Source of the DNA: Oscillatoria acuminata PCC 6304
GTDB lineage: Bacteria > Cyanobacteriota > Cyanobacteriia > Cyanobacteriales > Laspinemataceae
Assembly: GCF_000317105.1 (NCBI RefSeq)
Contig: NC_019693.1
Coordinates: 5,271,227-5,335,226, forward strand
Reading direction: 5' to 3'
Length of the DNA stretch: 64,000 bases
Shown here in pieces: positions 46,781 through 56,975 of this stretch; position 1 is the stretch's first letter; each line of letters begins with the position of its first letter. The notes under the pieces are model-generated. The model ran no database searches. It had not been told where the DNA came from and saw nothing but the letters and a program-made list of their open reading frames with translations. The position numbers and the translations under genes were made by a program.

Positions 46781-47200
46781 ATGATTCATCAATCCCAAAT
46801 CCCCCACTCAAATTCTGCCAATCCCATCGATATTTTAATTGTAGATGATGTTCCCGACAACATTCGCCTACTCTCCCGAATTTTAGTCAAACGGGGATAT
46901 CAGACCCGAAAAGCCCTCAATGGCAATATTGCCCTCACGGCAATTCAAGCCTCTAAACCCAGTCTAATTCTTTTAGATGTTCAAATGCCAGACATGAGTG
47001 GCTATGAACTCTGCCATCGGGTTAAATCTGACCCCGATACCCTTCATATTCCCATCATCTTTGTGAGTGCAAATGATGATAGCTCTGAAAGAAGAAAAGC
47101 TATTCATGTAGGAGGAGCAGACTATATCTCCAAGCCTTTAAATATAGAAAAACTCGTAGCGTCAATCAAAAAACAGCTAGAATTAGCATCCATTTATTAA
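46781..47200 (+). CDS. Single-domain response regulator
   Basis: This 139-residue stand-alone receiver has an acidic pocket in IVDDVPDN, phospho-acceptor Asp66 in LLDVQMPDMSG, a conserved Ser/Thr in FVSAN and a Lys in YISKPL. There is no output domain. It starts five bases after the hybrid kinase stop, so it is surely co-transcribed. Its closest look-alike in the window is the receiver of the adenylate cyclase downstream (LDINMPEMGGYE; YITKPF). It probably relays phosphate from the kinase to the cyclase or a motility target. Confidence 0.93.
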   Translation: MIHQSQIPHSNSANPIDILIVDDVPDNIRLLSRILVKRGYQTRKALNGNIALTAIQASKPSLILLDVQMPDMSGYELCHRVKSDPDTLHIPIIFVSANDDSSERRKAIHVGGADYISKPLNIEKLVASIKKQLELASIY

Positions 47201-47576
47201 ACCTCTCTGGTTCACTTCAATCATTCCCCGTCTCCTTTCTAGTTTCTAAATTGATAAATTGCATCACAGCAAACAATCGGTTATCCTAATTTTCGATAAC
47301 CTCTTGTAGTTATCAATGAGTGAAAGGGTTGTTTTCTAGTGCCAACGGAGCGATTATCCGGGTTTTACCTTGCTGAAAAATGGGATATTAACAGAATTTT
47401 TCTTGAGCGTAAATAAAATGACTCCGATGAAACTTATGAAATAAAAACATTAAAACTCTTCCCGAATTACCCAGATTTTTTCTTGATTTTCCTTAATAAG
47501 GGGGGAGTTTTAGAATGATTTAATACCGCTCTCCAGAAAAATCAAAGTGACCGGAAACTCGTTGTTAGGTAAAGTC
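47201..47576. other. Gap inside the signalling cluster, no gene
   Basis: About 375 bases of AT-rich DNA follow the response regulator. No hairpin of terminator quality was noted. The cyclase may be read through from the kinase operon or have its own promoter here. Confidence 0.4.
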
Positions 47577-49514
47577 ATGACAGAATCTCAAACCACTCCA
47601 GAGCTTGGCAATATTTTAATTGTAGACGACAAGCTAGAAAATATTCGATTTTTAGCGAATTTCTTATCTACTCAAGGCTACTTAATTCGTAAAGCAACCA
47701 ATGGAAAATATGCGTTAAATGCTGCCAAGATGCTTCCCCCTGACCTGATTCTTTTGGATATTAATATGCCAGAAATGGGAGGATATGAAGTTTGTGAGCA
47801 GTTAAAACTTGACCCTAAAACAAGTGATGTTCCTGTCATTTTCTTAAGCGCTGGAAATGAAGTTGAGGATAAACTCAAAGCCTTTCAAGCCGGAGGCGTG
47901 GATTACATCACCAAACCCTTTCAACTGGAAGAAGTATTAGCCCGAGTTCAAACCCAACTGAATTTAAAAACCCTCCAACAACAATTAAAACTGAAAAATG
48001 AAGAATTGCAGGGAACGATAACGGGCCTCAAAAAAGCTCAAGCGGATGTGGAAGCATCTCAAAGCGAATTACTGGCCCTCATTAAAAGCATGAATGAATT
48101 AATTTATGTTTTAGATGCTCAGGGACAGTATCTAAAAATTGCCAACACTAATACCAAGCTCCTTTCCCAACCCGCTGAAGATATCCTGGGTAAAACAATC
48201 TATGATGTACTTCCCGAAGAAACCGCTCAGTTATTATTAGTAGAGATTCGAGAAGCGTTAGATCGCAAAGAGACCCGGGAAGTGGAATATAGTTTCACCC
48301 TCGGCCACACCAAAATAGAGGTATCCGCAAGTCTTTCCCCCATTTCCTTGAACTCAGTGCTCTGTGTCGTCCGAGATATCAGCGATCGCAAACGCCGAGA
48401 AGAAGCCCTAAAACTCATTGTTGAAGGCACTGCCTCCAAAACTGGACAAGAATTTTTCCAGGCTTGCGTTCAATATTTGGCAGAAATTCTAGGAATTCGC
48501 TATGCCTTTATCACCGAATGTGCGAACCTGCAAAAAACCCGAGTTCGGATGTTATCGTTTTGGAAAGACCAAAACTTTTCGGACAACTTAGAGTATGATT
48601 TAACTGGAACCCCCTGTGATGAAGTGATTAGCAACGGACAATATTATTGCTATCCTGACAACATTATTGCTAAGTTTCCTGATGATGCCGATTTAGTTGA
48701 TTTAAAAGCGCGAAGTTATGCCGGAATCCCCTTAATTGACACATCGGGGGATGTCATTGGTCATATTGCCGTCTTAGATACCCACCCCATGATCGATGAC
48801 GAAACCCGCAAGCTCGTCTTGAAAATTTTTGCAGCTAGGGCAGGTGCTGAATTAGAGCGAAAAATAACCGATTTGGCTTTGCAAGAAAGTCAAGAACAAA
48901 CCGAGAACTTGTTATTAAACATATTACCCAAAACCATTGCAGACCGCTTAAAAACCGATACAAGCGCCATTGCCGAACAATTTGAAGAAGTCACCATTTT
49001 ATTTTCCGATATTGTCGGATTCACCCCGCTTTCCGCCCAAATGCAACCGACTGAATTAGTCAACTTACTGAATGACATTTTCTCAACCTTTGACAAATTC
49101 AGCGACAAACTGGGGTTAGAGAAAATTAAAACCATAGGCGATGCCTATATGGTCGTCGGTGGATTACCCGTTAAACACCCCAATTCTGCCGAGGCGATCG
49201 CGCAAATGGCCTTAGAAATGCAATCCAGCATCACCCACCTTCAACCCCGCTATGGCCCCACCCTTCAAATTAGAATCGGCATCAACACCGGGCCCGTTGT
49301 CGCTGGCGTAATTGGCGTCAAAAAGTTCAGTTACGACTTATGGGGAGATGCCGTCAATGTCGCCTCGCGCATGGAATCATCTGGCCTCCCCGGCAAAATT
49401 CAAGTCACAGAAACGGTTTATGAACGGTTAAAAAATCAGTTCCTCTTCGAGCAACGCGGACCCGTTGAGGTGAAAGGAAGAGGCGAAATGATGACCTACT
49501 GGTTAGTGGGATGA
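47577..49514 (+). CDS. Response-regulator adenylate cyclase (REC-PAS-GAF-class III cyclase)
   Basis: From ATG 47577 (645 residues; GTG 47547 is an alternative) the order is REC (Asp61 in LDINMPEMGG), coiled coil, PAS (about 160-275), GAF (about 280-430), coiled coil and class III cyclase (about 450-645). The catalytic metal Asp478 is in LFSDIVGF, with the second metal Asp in KTIGDAYMV. Purine-selecting residues are Lys (IKTIGD) and Asp (YDLWGDAVN), the adenylate-cyclase pair rather than the Glu/Cys of guanylate cyclases. The transition-state NVASRMES is present. The product is therefore predicted to be cAMP under phospho-control. The GAF domain is paralogous to the first GAF of the hybrid kinase. 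No membrane segments are present. Confidence 0.92.
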   Translation: MTESQTTPELGNILIVDDKLENIRFLANFLSTQGYLIRKATNGKYALNAAKMLPPDLILLDINMPEMGGYEVCEQLKLDPKTSDVPVIFLSAGNEVEDKLKAFQAGGVDYITKPFQLEEVLARVQTQLNLKTLQQQLKLKNEELQGTITGLKKAQADVEASQSELLALIKSMNELIYVLDAQGQYLKIANTNTKLLSQPAEDILGKTIYDVLPEETAQLLLVEIREALDRKETREVEYSFTLGHTKIEVSASLSPISLNSVLCVVRDISDRKRREEALKLIVEGTASKTGQEFFQACVQYLAEILGIRYAFITECANLQKTRVRMLSFWKDQNFSDNLEYDLTGTPCDEVISNGQYYCYPDNIIAKFPDDADLVDLKARSYAGIPLIDTSGDVIGHIAVLDTHPMIDDETRKLVLKIFAARAGAELERKITDLALQESQEQTENLLLNILPKTIADRLKTDTSAIAEQFEEVTILFSDIVGFTPLSAQMQPTELVNLLNDIFSTFDKFSDKLGLEKIKTIGDAYMVVGGLPVKHPNSAEAIAQMALEMQSSITHLQPRYGPTLQIRIGINTGPVVAGVIGVKKFSYDLWGDAVNVASRMESSGLPGKIQVTETVYERLKNQFLFEQRGPVEVKGRGEMMTYWLVG

Positions 49515-49535
49515 GGGAGGATGGGGTTCATGTTC

Positions 49536-49717
49536 GTAGTAACGACTTCAGTCGTTGTTCCCCTTTCATGAGTTCTTTATTCAAGGTTCAAAAATGGGAC
49601 CCCACCCTAACCCTCCCCTTGGCAAGGGGAGGGAACCGGAGGTGGTTTGGCTTTGTCGGGGTTGAATCAAAACCTACCTTTGGAAACTGGGGAAGAAACG
49701 ACTGAAGTCGTTACTAC
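49536..49717. repeat. 182-bp element bounded by exact 21-bp inverted repeats
   Basis: The left end GTAGTAACGACTTCAGTCGT (49536-49556, 21 bases in all) is the exact reverse complement of 49697-49717. Each end is itself an imperfect palindrome. The interior (~140 bp) has no coding frame. The layout is that of a miniature inverted-repeat element. Confidence 0.65.
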
Positions 49718-49747
49718 AAACATCGCCCCAACCCCCACCTTTCTTTT

Positions 49748-49929
49748 CAAAGTCCCTCTCCTCTTAGGAGAGGGATTTAGGGAGAGGTTCTTCTCCCCAA
49801 CCCCAACCTTCACCTTCTCAAAGTCCCTCTCCTCAGAGGAGAGGGATTTAGGGAGAGGTCCTTCCCCCCAACCCCCACCTTTCTTTATCAAAGTCCCTCT
49901 CCTCTTAGGAGAGGGATTTAGGGAGAGGT
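49748..49929. repeat. Three ~70-bp tandem palindromic units
   Basis: Near-identical 41-base blocks start at 49748, 49819 and 49889 (CAAAGTCCCTCTCCTC...GAGAGGGATTTAGGG), separated by Pro-codon-like CCCCAACCCCCACC linkers. Each contains a CCTCTCC/GGAGAGG hairpin. They lie directly behind the cyclase, just before the convergent glsF stop. Confidence 0.75.
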
Positions 49930-49938
49930 CCTTCCCCC

Positions 49939-52900
49939 CTATGCCTTCACAGCCACCTTCTCAACAGTCGATTCAGCGGATACCTCGGGACTGTCCGCTT
50001 CCGAAGGCGGGACCACTTGCCAGAACTTCGGTAAATACTCCGTCCAGTTCTCCAGAATCCGAGATGCCTTGTCGCTACCCGTCTGTTCTTGGTGCATCTG
50101 AATCATCTCCTTGAGTTGCGCCTCCCCGGCAGGAGTCGTCACCCGTTGGACATGAACAATCTCATGATTCACCAACTCATCAAAATTGCCCTCTTCATCT
50201 AGGAAATAGGCCAATCCGCCAGTCATCCCGGCCCCTACATTCCGGCCCGTTTGACCCAGGACGACGATTACACCGCCGGTCATATATTCACAGGCATGGT
50301 CCCCGGCCCCTTCAATCACCGCTTTACCCAGGGAGTTGCGGACGGCAAACCGTTCTCCGGCTTGACCCCGGGCAAACAGGTATCCTCCGGTGGACCCATA
50401 GAGGCAGGTATTGCCCACGATCGCATTCTCGGACGGATCATAGGTGGCTCCCGCTGGTGGCACCACTACCAAGGTTCCGCCAGTCATGCCTTTACCGACA
50501 TAATCATTGGCTTCCCCTTCTAGGCGCAGCGTCACTCCGGAGACATTAAACGCCCCAAAACTCTGTCCTGCTGCCCCTTGGAAGGTCAAATTAATCTGAC
50601 CGCCAAAGCCATTATTGCCATAGCGAGAGGCAATTTCTCCCGCCAGACGCGCCCCAACGGAACGGTCCGTATTGACAATCGGCAGGGTTTTGGAGACTTG
50701 GGATTGAGTGGCGATCGCCCCGGTAATCTCCCCATCTGCCAGCAAATCATCATCCAACACTGGCCCATTGCTATGCACAGGACCATGATTTAACCAACTG
50801 CGATCGCCCCGGGTATCGGGCAACATCTTGGTAATCACATCCAAACTCAGTCCCTGAGTCTTGGTCAACTGCACCGCCTCCCGCAGGGTCAGCAAATCTC
50901 CGCGTCCAATCACTTCCTGCAAAGAGCGATATCCCAACATCGCCAACAACTGCCGCACTTCTTCCCCAATGAAATAGAAGAAGTTGACGACGTGCTCAGG
51001 GACCCCGGTAAACCGCGCCCGGAGTTTCTCCTGCTGGGTGGCAACTCCCACGGGACAATTGTTGGTATGACAAATCCGGGCCATGATGCAACCTTCAGCA
51101 ATCATGGCGATACTGCCAAAGCCAAACTCTTCCGCCCCCATCAAGGCGGCAATTAGGACATCCCAACCACTTTTCAAGCCGCCATCGGTGCGGAGGACAA
51201 CGCGATCGCGCAGTCCATTGTTCATCAACACCCGCTGCACTTCGGCTAATCCCAATTCCCAGGGACTTCCGGCGTGTTTAATGGAACTCAAGGGGGAAGC
51301 GCCTGTCCCGCCATCATGTCCGGAAATCTGGATAATATCGGCATTTGCTTTGGCAACCCCAGCGGCGATCGTGCCAATGCCAATTTCCGAAACCAATTTC
51401 ACCGAAACCCCAGCTTTGGGATTGATTTGGTGCAGGTCAAAGATTAACTGGGCCAAATCCTCAATGCTGTAAATATCATGGTGCGGTGGCGGCGAAATCA
51501 GGGGAACTCCTGCCTTAGATTTCCGCAACATCGCAATATAGGGACTGACCTTTTTCCCAGGCAGTTGTCCGCCTTCTCCGGGTTTGGCCCCTTGCGCCAT
51601 TTTAATTTCGATTTGCTTGGCACTCATCAGGTACTCGGGAGTCACCCCAAAGCGACCAGAGGCTACCTGTTTGATGGCAGAGGAAGCGGTATCGCCATTT
51701 TTTAAGCCATTCAGATGGGGTAAAGAGGGCGACTTACCTTGGTCATCCACATTATCCAAGACACCAAACCGCACCGGGTCTTCGCCACCTTCTCCGGAGT
51801 TAGATTTACCGCCAATCCGGTTCATGGCGACTGCGAGCACCTCATGGGCCTCCCGAGAGAGCGCCCCGAGAGACATTCCCCCAGTGCAGAACCGTTTGAG
51901 AATTTCCGCCACGGGTTCGACTTCATCAATGGAAATCGAAGGGCGATCGCTCTTGAAATCCAACAAATCCCGCAAGGCTGTCGGTGGACGTTCGGCTAAA
52001 TACTGTTTATAGAGTTGATAGTGTTCATACCCCTCTCCCGAACCCTTCATATCCGCCACTGCCTTATGCAGCGCTTTGGACATTTCCGGGGAGTTCATGT
52101 GATATTCACCACCGGGACGATACTGCACAAACCCTTCATTCGGCAATTTCTTCCCTGCCGGTTGGGGGAATGCCTTCTCATGGAACGCCCGCAGTTCTGA
52201 GGCTAATTCAGCCACACTCAAACCGCCAATTTGAGAGGCAGTACCCACAAAGGCCAAATCCAGCAATTCCCGACCAATCCCGACTGCCTCAAAAATTTGA
52301 GCGCCGTGATAACTCGACAGGAGGGAAATCCCCATTTTGGAGAGAATTTTCAACAGTCCTGCTTCAATGGCATGACGGTAATTTTCCTGGGACTGCTCTA
52401 ACGTAACTTGAGGCAGTTTACCCCGTTCCATCAATTTCTGTGTTTTGCCATCTTCATGCCAATGACGCACGGATTCTAAGGCCAAATAGGGACAAACTGC
52501 CGATGCGCCATAGCCAATCAAACAAGCAAAATGATGGGTACTCCAACATTGGGCGGTGTTGACAATTAAAGAAGCATGAGAGCGCAATCCCACCCGAATC
52601 AAGGCATGATGAACCGCCCCAACTGCTACCAATGGAGGAATGTAGGTGGTTTCAGCATTCGGTCCCGGTGCATCACTCAGAATCAGCAGGGTTGCGCCAT
52701 TTCGCACCGCTGACTCGGCTTGATTGCAGAGGTTTTGGACGGCTGAGGCCAATTCTGAGGGACTATCGGTCAGGGGAAATAGGGTAGACAGAGATACCGC
52801 ATCCGCCCGAGATTCAATCTGCTGTAAGTCAGCTTCATTGAGAACCGGGGAGTCAATTTCTAGTTGTTTAGCTAGTTCGGGCTTGATATCTAGGAGATTG

Positions 52901-54597
52901 CCTCGGACTCCCAAATACATCCGCAGGGACATCACCAGGCTTTCCCGCAGGGGGTCAATGGGGGGATTGGTGACTTGAGCAAACCGTTGTTTGAAATAGT
53001 CGTAAAGCAGGCGAGGTTTTTGGGAGAGAACCGCCAAGGGGATATCATCGCCCATGCAGAAGGTGGGTTCTTTGCCCATTGCTGCCATTTCTTCGACAAT
53101 CATTTCTACGTCTTCGCTGGTGTAGCCGAAGGCGGTTTGGGCGGACAGGAGTTGTTCTGGGGCGAGTTGATTGGCAGTTAGAGGAGTTTGGCGCTGGAGA
53201 TATTGACGATGTTGGGCTAACCATTCGCCGTAGGGATGCTTTTGAGCAATCCGTTCTTTGACTTCCCAGTTTTTGAGGACTTCGTGGGTGGTGAGGTCTA
53301 CAACGAGGGTTTGACCGGGACCCAGGCGACCTTTTTCGATGATGTCGGCTTCGGGAAGATTGACCACACCGGCTTCCGAGGCGACCATGACTAAGCCGTT
53401 GCGGGCGATCGCATAGCGGGCGGGGCGTAAGCCGTTGCGATCGAGGGTGGCCCCGACTTGTTGTCCATCACTATAGGCAATCAGGGCGGGTCCATCCCAA
53501 GGTTCTTGGATGCCGCTGTAATATTCATAAAAATCGACGATAGACTGCCGATTTTTGAGGGCGGGCTGGTTTTGATAGGCTTCCGGGACCATAATCATCA
53601 GGGCTTCGCTGGCACGAGAACCCGATCGCACCAGCAGTTCCATGACGTTATCCAGGTTAGCCGAATCGCTGTTTTTGGGATTGACGAGGGGTTTAAGTTC
53701 TTCAATCTTTTCCTCCCACAGCGGCGACTGTAAATCCACCTGCCGCGCCATCATCCAGTTGATATTGCCCAGGAGGGTATTAATTTCGCCGTTGTGTCCC
53801 AACAACCGCATGGGTTGAGCCAAGGGCCATCGCGGGAGGGTATTGGTGCTAAACCGGCGATGATAAACGGCAAAAGCGCTGGTATAGGACTCATCGTGCA
53901 GGTCCAGGTAAAAGTCAGCCAGGACCGCAGAACGGACCATGCCTTTATAGACAATGGTGCGATTAGAAAAAGAACAAATATAGAAATCTTGTCCCCAAAT
54001 GATTGCCGGGTGGTTGCTTTGTTGATTAACCGGGGCTTTGAGTGCCGACCCAATGGCGCGGCGAGTCAGATAAAGATGGCGTTCCAACTCATCCCCCGTC
54101 TTGTCTGGGGAATGGACAAAAACTTGCTCAATATGAGGCTGGTTTTCCCGCGCTTGCACCCCCAGGACTTCCGGACGCACGGGGACTTTGCGCCACCCCA
54201 ACAGTTGCAAATCATAAGCGGCGATCGTTTCTTCTACAATCTGACGCGCCGCTTGTTGCGACACCGCGTCCTGGGAGAAAAAGACCATACCCACCCCAAT
54301 GGATTCCAGGGAATAGGAGTTCGGGTTATGCTCTTGTAACCAAGCCTCGAAGAGTTGCCAAGGAATAGCGGTCATCACTCCGGCCCCATCTCCCGAATCC
54401 CGATCAGCAGAACAACCGCCGCGATGTTCGAGACAGGTTAAGGCATTGAGTGCCATTGAGACAATTTCCCGACTGGGAACGTTTTGGGGATTGGCGAGGT
54501 AACCGACACCACAGGCGTCTCGTTCTTCAACTAACCAAGGTTGACCGAGGAAACCGAACTCATTGATGGAATTGGATTGAGTATTTGCGTTGGGCAT
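49939..54597 (-). CDS. glsF: Ferredoxin-dependent glutamate synthase
   Basis: This 1552-residue enzyme makes glutamate from glutamine and 2-oxoglutarate with reduced ferredoxin. The N-terminal amidotransferase nucleophile is Cys29 ([10 protein letters not shown]), exposed after removal of a short propeptide. The central and FMN-binding domains follow, then a 3Fe-4S cluster region ([17 protein letters not shown]), and the C-terminal beta-helix with its GG repeats ([16 protein letters not shown]). The [12 protein letters not shown] and [19 protein letters not shown] blocks fit the cyanobacterial Fd-type rather than the NADH-type GltB. With glutamine synthetase it forms the main ammonium-assimilation cycle. 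No small subunit is adjacent, as expected for the Fd enzyme. Confidence 0.94.
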   Translation of the reverse strand: MPNANTQSNSINEFGFLGQPWLVEERDACGVGYLANPQNVPSREIVSMALNALTCLEHRGGCSADRDSGDGAGVMTAIPWQLFEAWLQEHNPNSYSLESIGVGMVFFSQDAVSQQAARQIVEETIAAYDLQLLGWRKVPVRPEVLGVQARENQPHIEQVFVHSPDKTGDELERHLYLTRRAIGSALKAPVNQQSNHPAIIWGQDFYICSFSNRTIVYKGMVRSAVLADFYLDLHDESYTSAFAVYHRRFSTNTLPRWPLAQPMRLLGHNGEINTLLGNINWMMARQVDLQSPLWEEKIEELKPLVNPKNSDSANLDNVMELLVRSGSRASEALMIMVPEAYQNQPALKNRQSIVDFYEYYSGIQEPWDGPALIAYSDGQQVGATLDRNGLRPARYAIARNGLVMVASEAGVVNLPEADIIEKGRLGPGQTLVVDLTTHEVLKNWEVKERIAQKHPYGEWLAQHRQYLQRQTPLTANQLAPEQLLSAQTAFGYTSEDVEMIVEEMAAMGKEPTFCMGDDIPLAVLSQKPRLLYDYFKQRFAQVTNPPIDPLRESLVMSLRMYLGVRGNLLDIKPELAKQLEIDSPVLNEADLQQIESRADAVSLSTLFPLTDSPSELASAVQNLCNQAESAVRNGATLLILSDAPGPNAETTYIPPLVAVGAVHHALIRVGLRSHASLIVNTAQCWSTHHFACLIGYGASAVCPYLALESVRHWHEDGKTQKLMERGKLPQVTLEQSQENYRHAIEAGLLKILSKMGISLLSSYHGAQIFEAVGIGRELLDLAFVGTASQIGGLSVAELASELRAFHEKAFPQPAGKKLPNEGFVQYRPGGEYHMNSPEMSKALHKAVADMKGSGEGYEHYQLYKQYLAERPPTALRDLLDFKSDRPSISIDEVEPVAEILKRFCTGGMSLGALSREAHEVLAVAMNRIGGKSNSGEGGEDPVRFGVLDNVDDQGKSPSLPHLNGLKNGDTASSAIKQVASGRFGVTPEYLMSAKQIEIKMAQGAKPGEGGQLPGKKVSPYIAMLRKSKAGVPLISPPPHHDIYSIEDLAQLIFDLHQINPKAGVSVKLVSEIGIGTIAAGVAKANADIIQISGHDGGTGASPLSSIKHAGSPWELGLAEVQRVLMNNGLRDRVVLRTDGGLKSGWDVLIAALMGAEEFGFGSIAMIAEGCIMARICHTNNCPVGVATQQEKLRARFTGVPEHVVNFFYFIGEEVRQLLAMLGYRSLQEVIGRGDLLTLREAVQLTKTQGLSLDVITKMLPDTRGDRSWLNHGPVHSNGPVLDDDLLADGEITGAIATQSQVSKTLPIVNTDRSVGARLAGEIASRYGNNGFGGQINLTFQGAAGQSFGAFNVSGVTLRLEGEANDYVGKGMTGGTLVVVPPAGATYDPSENAIVGNTCLYGSTGGYLFARGQAGERFAVRNSLGKAVIEGAGDHACEYMTGGVIVVLGQTGRNVGAGMTGGLAYFLDEEGNFDELVNHEIVHVQRVTTPAGEAQLKEMIQMHQEQTGSDKASRILENWTEYLPKFWQVVPPSEADSPEVSAESTVEKVAVKA

Positions 54598-55578
54598 TGC
54601 TTTCCGGGTAGATGATGGATGGGGAATTGGAGAGTTTAGAGGTTAGGTTTTAGAGTTTCTTTGGGTTAAATCTGCCAGCTTTTAATCATTGATTTCTCTA
54701 TAAATCAGGGGTTGACATATTTTGAGGTGGAAACGAGCCGGGGTAGGCGCGATCGCCCCGGTTGCTGTCCCGAATGACAATCAAGGGTTGGGCTGCATCT
54801 TGCGATCGCCTATCCGTTTTTACCGCGACAAGCAAGTCCCAAACGTAAATAGCTAATCCCTAGATGGGGCAACTATACAAATTAACCTTCTGTCTCATTA
54901 ATTTTAGAAGGTTTTCAGGCGATTGTTAATTCCGGTCTGACTTGAGCGGTTTTCTTGAGGATGGCCCTAAATCTGTTGGAAACCCGGGTAGTTTCTCGGT
55001 TCTCTCTGATTTAGCGATCCTTCCCTTCGGTCTTGAGATGCTGAGGGCGTCCCTGTTGAACAGCGATGGACCAGAGGAGTCCTGATTAGATCCCAGGAAG
55101 TTAGGGGTCAGCCAAAGTTATAGGTCCGGAGTAAAAATCATATAGAAATAACTTTGATCTGACAATCCCTGGTCTGAAGTTTCAGAAACTGATGCAGCAG
55201 TGGTAGGCGGCGGTGCAGACTCCTCCCGGGATGCCAGTCTGGGGGACCCTGCTGGGGCCTCACTCCCGAGGATGCACAGGGGTCAAACTTAAAGCCGGGA
55301 TAAAGTCCCTAGGGTCAGAGATAAAGATTTGATATAGATTGCTCCAATCTATCCCCAGGACGACTGACAAGGCGTTTTTGGCTTGTTATGGTGGGGGAAA
55401 GAGGGTTCGGGAAGGCCCTGGGTTCTGTAACGAGATTCAATGCTTTATTTTAATTTTGCGCTTTCGGGGAAATATATCTTTAAGAAGCAGATCCGAGCTA
55501 CTTTTTAGCTCAACTCAGGTCAGAAAATTTCTCATTTTGCAGACCCTCCCCAACTAAGCCTTCCGGGCGATCGCCTGG
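54598..55578. other. Divergent glsF/cupin intergenic region with a structured segment
   Basis: Almost 1 kb separates two divergent genes. A compact folded stretch lies at about 55170-55290: TCTGA/TCAGA, CAGACT/AGTCTG (55216-55221/55236-55241) and GACCCTG/CAGGGGTC (55245-55251/55277-55284), enclosing CCTC/GAGG. It may be an independent small RNA or part of the cupin leader. Regulatory sites for glsF (for example NtcA) were looked for, but no clean GTA-N8-TAC was seen. Confidence 0.4.
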
Positions 55579-55617
55579 ATGGACGGGATGCAGCTTCCCC
55601 ACTCTCAATATAAGATT

Positions 55618-56043
55618 ATGGAGACTCGAACAATGGCTAACGCTCAAGAAATTCTTCATCCCTTGGCAACTGCTGCCTCTTCATCCTCTGCGATGGTGGC
55701 AGCAACCGAACTCCGCCCTTGGGGTTCGTTCACGGTTTTAGAAGATGCCAAGGGATATAAAATCAAGCGGATTGAAGTCAAACCCGGTCACCGCCTCAGT
55801 TTGCAAATGCACCACCATCGCAGCGAACATTGGATCGTGGTTTGTGGGACGGCGCGGGTGGTTTGCGGAGACCAAGAACTGATGCTCACCAGTAATCAGT
55901 CTACTTATGTGCCGCAATGCACGAATCATCGTCTGGAAAATCCTGGGGTGATTCCTTTGGTTTTGATTGAGGTTCAAAATGGGGAATATTTGGGTGAAGA
56001 TGATATCGTCCGCTTCCAAGATGACTACGCCCGGGCTAAATAA
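55618..56043 (+). CDS. Cupin-domain protein, mannose-6-phosphate isomerase type II-like
   Basis: From ATG 55618 the protein has 141 residues; ATG 55579 and 55633 are alternatives. After a low-complexity N-terminus it has a single cupin domain: RPWGSFTVLEDAKGYKIKRIEVKPGHRLSLQMHHHRSEHWIVVCGTA carries the His/Glu metal set, and YVPQCTNHRLENPG carries the last His. This is the signature of the C-terminal isomerase domain of GDP-mannose pyrophosphorylase/phosphomannose isomerase type II, found alone here. Likely role: mannose-6-phosphate/fructose-6-phosphate interconversion for cell-surface sugars; catalysis by the isolated domain is inferred. Confidence 0.86.
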   Translation: METRTMANAQEILHPLATAASSSSAMVAATELRPWGSFTVLEDAKGYKIKRIEVKPGHRLSLQMHHHRSEHWIVVCGTARVVCGDQELMLTSNQSTYVPQCTNHRLENPGVIPLVLIEVQNGEYLGEDDIVRFQDDYARAK

Positions 56044-56102
56044 TCCTCACCGGGATGGACAGTGACTCCTTCCTGTCAGGACTTACGCAATCTTTCAACT
56101 CT

Positions 56103-56146
56103 AAAAAAATGTAGAGGTGATTCGCGAATCGCCTCTACATTTTTTT
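56103..56146. terminator. Strong palindromic terminator after the cupin gene
   Basis: Two 22-base arms, starting AAAAAAATGTAGAGG and ending CCTCTACATTTTTTT, form a nearly perfect palindrome with A- and T-runs, working in both directions. It lies 60 bases after the stop. Confidence 0.85.
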
Positions 56147-56237
56147 AGGATTGATTTTCAAAATCTGTTTAGGGGATTGCAAAAAATAAAATCTCCAAAA
56201 CGTTCGTTCGTAGTGATGGATCAACGGAGTAGTCAGT

Positions 56238-56289
56238 GTAGGGGCGCAATGCTTGCGCCCAAAAGAGGGCGCAAGCATTGCGCCCCTAC
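56238..56289. repeat. Perfect 23-bp inverted repeat
   Basis: The arms begin GTAGGGGCGCAATGCTTGCG (56238-56260) and end at 56289, separated by an AAAAGA loop. The perfect GC-rich stem of this length is characteristic of small dispersed palindromes of cyanobacteria rather than of a terminator (no T-run). Confidence 0.7.
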
Positions 56290-56466
56290 CAATCAATACA
56301 CCTTGACAGGGCTAGGTTAAAAGGGGTTAGCAACGAGAGGCGATCGCCCTTTACCCAGATAAACCGCGATTTTTCGGGCAAATTTGCAGGCGATCGCGGT
56401 AGCATTTGAGTCGCGATCGCGGTAAAATGGCGATCGCCGATCACGACAGCCAATGTCCACCCATCC

Positions 56467-56808
56467 ATGATTCAGCTGAGTAAAGCAGCCGTCACCGAAA
56501 TTAAACGCATCCAGTCCAAACAGTCCAACCCCAATGTCTGGTTTCGTCTCGGCGTTGAACCGGGGGGTTGTGCTGGGTGGTACTATACGATGGCGTTTGA
56601 CGAACAGTGCAACCCCGATGATCTCATCTGTGAGTGCGATGGCGTTCAAGTGACGGTCGATAGCCGCATCCTCGACTATCTCAACGGCCTGACTGTAGAT
56701 TACTCGCAGGATTTGATGGGAGGGGGGTTCCGCTTCCATAACCCCAAGGCTGCCAAGACTTGTGGCTGTGGTAACTCCTTCTCGATTGTTGAGTCCTCCA
56801 CCCCCTAG
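56467..56808 (+). CDS. iscA: HesB/IscA/SufA family iron-sulfur cluster assembly protein
   Basis: This 113-residue A-type carrier has the three conserved cysteines: Cys35 in EPGGCAGWYY and the C-terminal CGCG motif (TCGCGNSF-type, written KTCGCGNSFS). The LMGGGFRFHNPKA block is typical. It delivers or stores Fe-S clusters. Cyanobacteria carry several paralogues (IscA, SufA, nif-linked IscA); which one this is cannot be decided, although no nif genes are near. It sits directly ahead of the str operon, with about 165 bases including a strong promoter between. Confidence 0.9.
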   Translation: MIQLSKAAVTEIKRIQSKQSNPNVWFRLGVEPGGCAGWYYTMAFDEQCNPDDLICECDGVQVTVDSRILDYLNGLTVDYSQDLMGGGFRFHNPKAAKTCGCGNSFSIVESSTP

Positions 56809-56895
56809 GGACCCGCTGAGGGCAGTCCTTCAATCTTTGATGGGCCCCGGGAATTTTATCCCCTGCCATTTTGGATTGTTTTTCTGCCCTAAAAA

Positions 56896-56925
56896 TTGAC
56901 AGGGAATACTAGGGTAAGATATAAT
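56896..56925 (+). promoter_or_regulatory. Consensus sigma-70 promoter for rpsL (str operon)
   Basis: TTGACA (56896-56901) and TATAAT (56920-56925) are both perfect consensus hexamers separated by 18 bases. They lie about 50 bases upstream of the rpsL start, implying a leader of roughly 40-45 bases. Confidence 0.85.
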
Positions 56926-56975
56926 TGTAGATTGTTGTCAACTTGATCCTTGAAAACCTGAATACCCCATAACTC

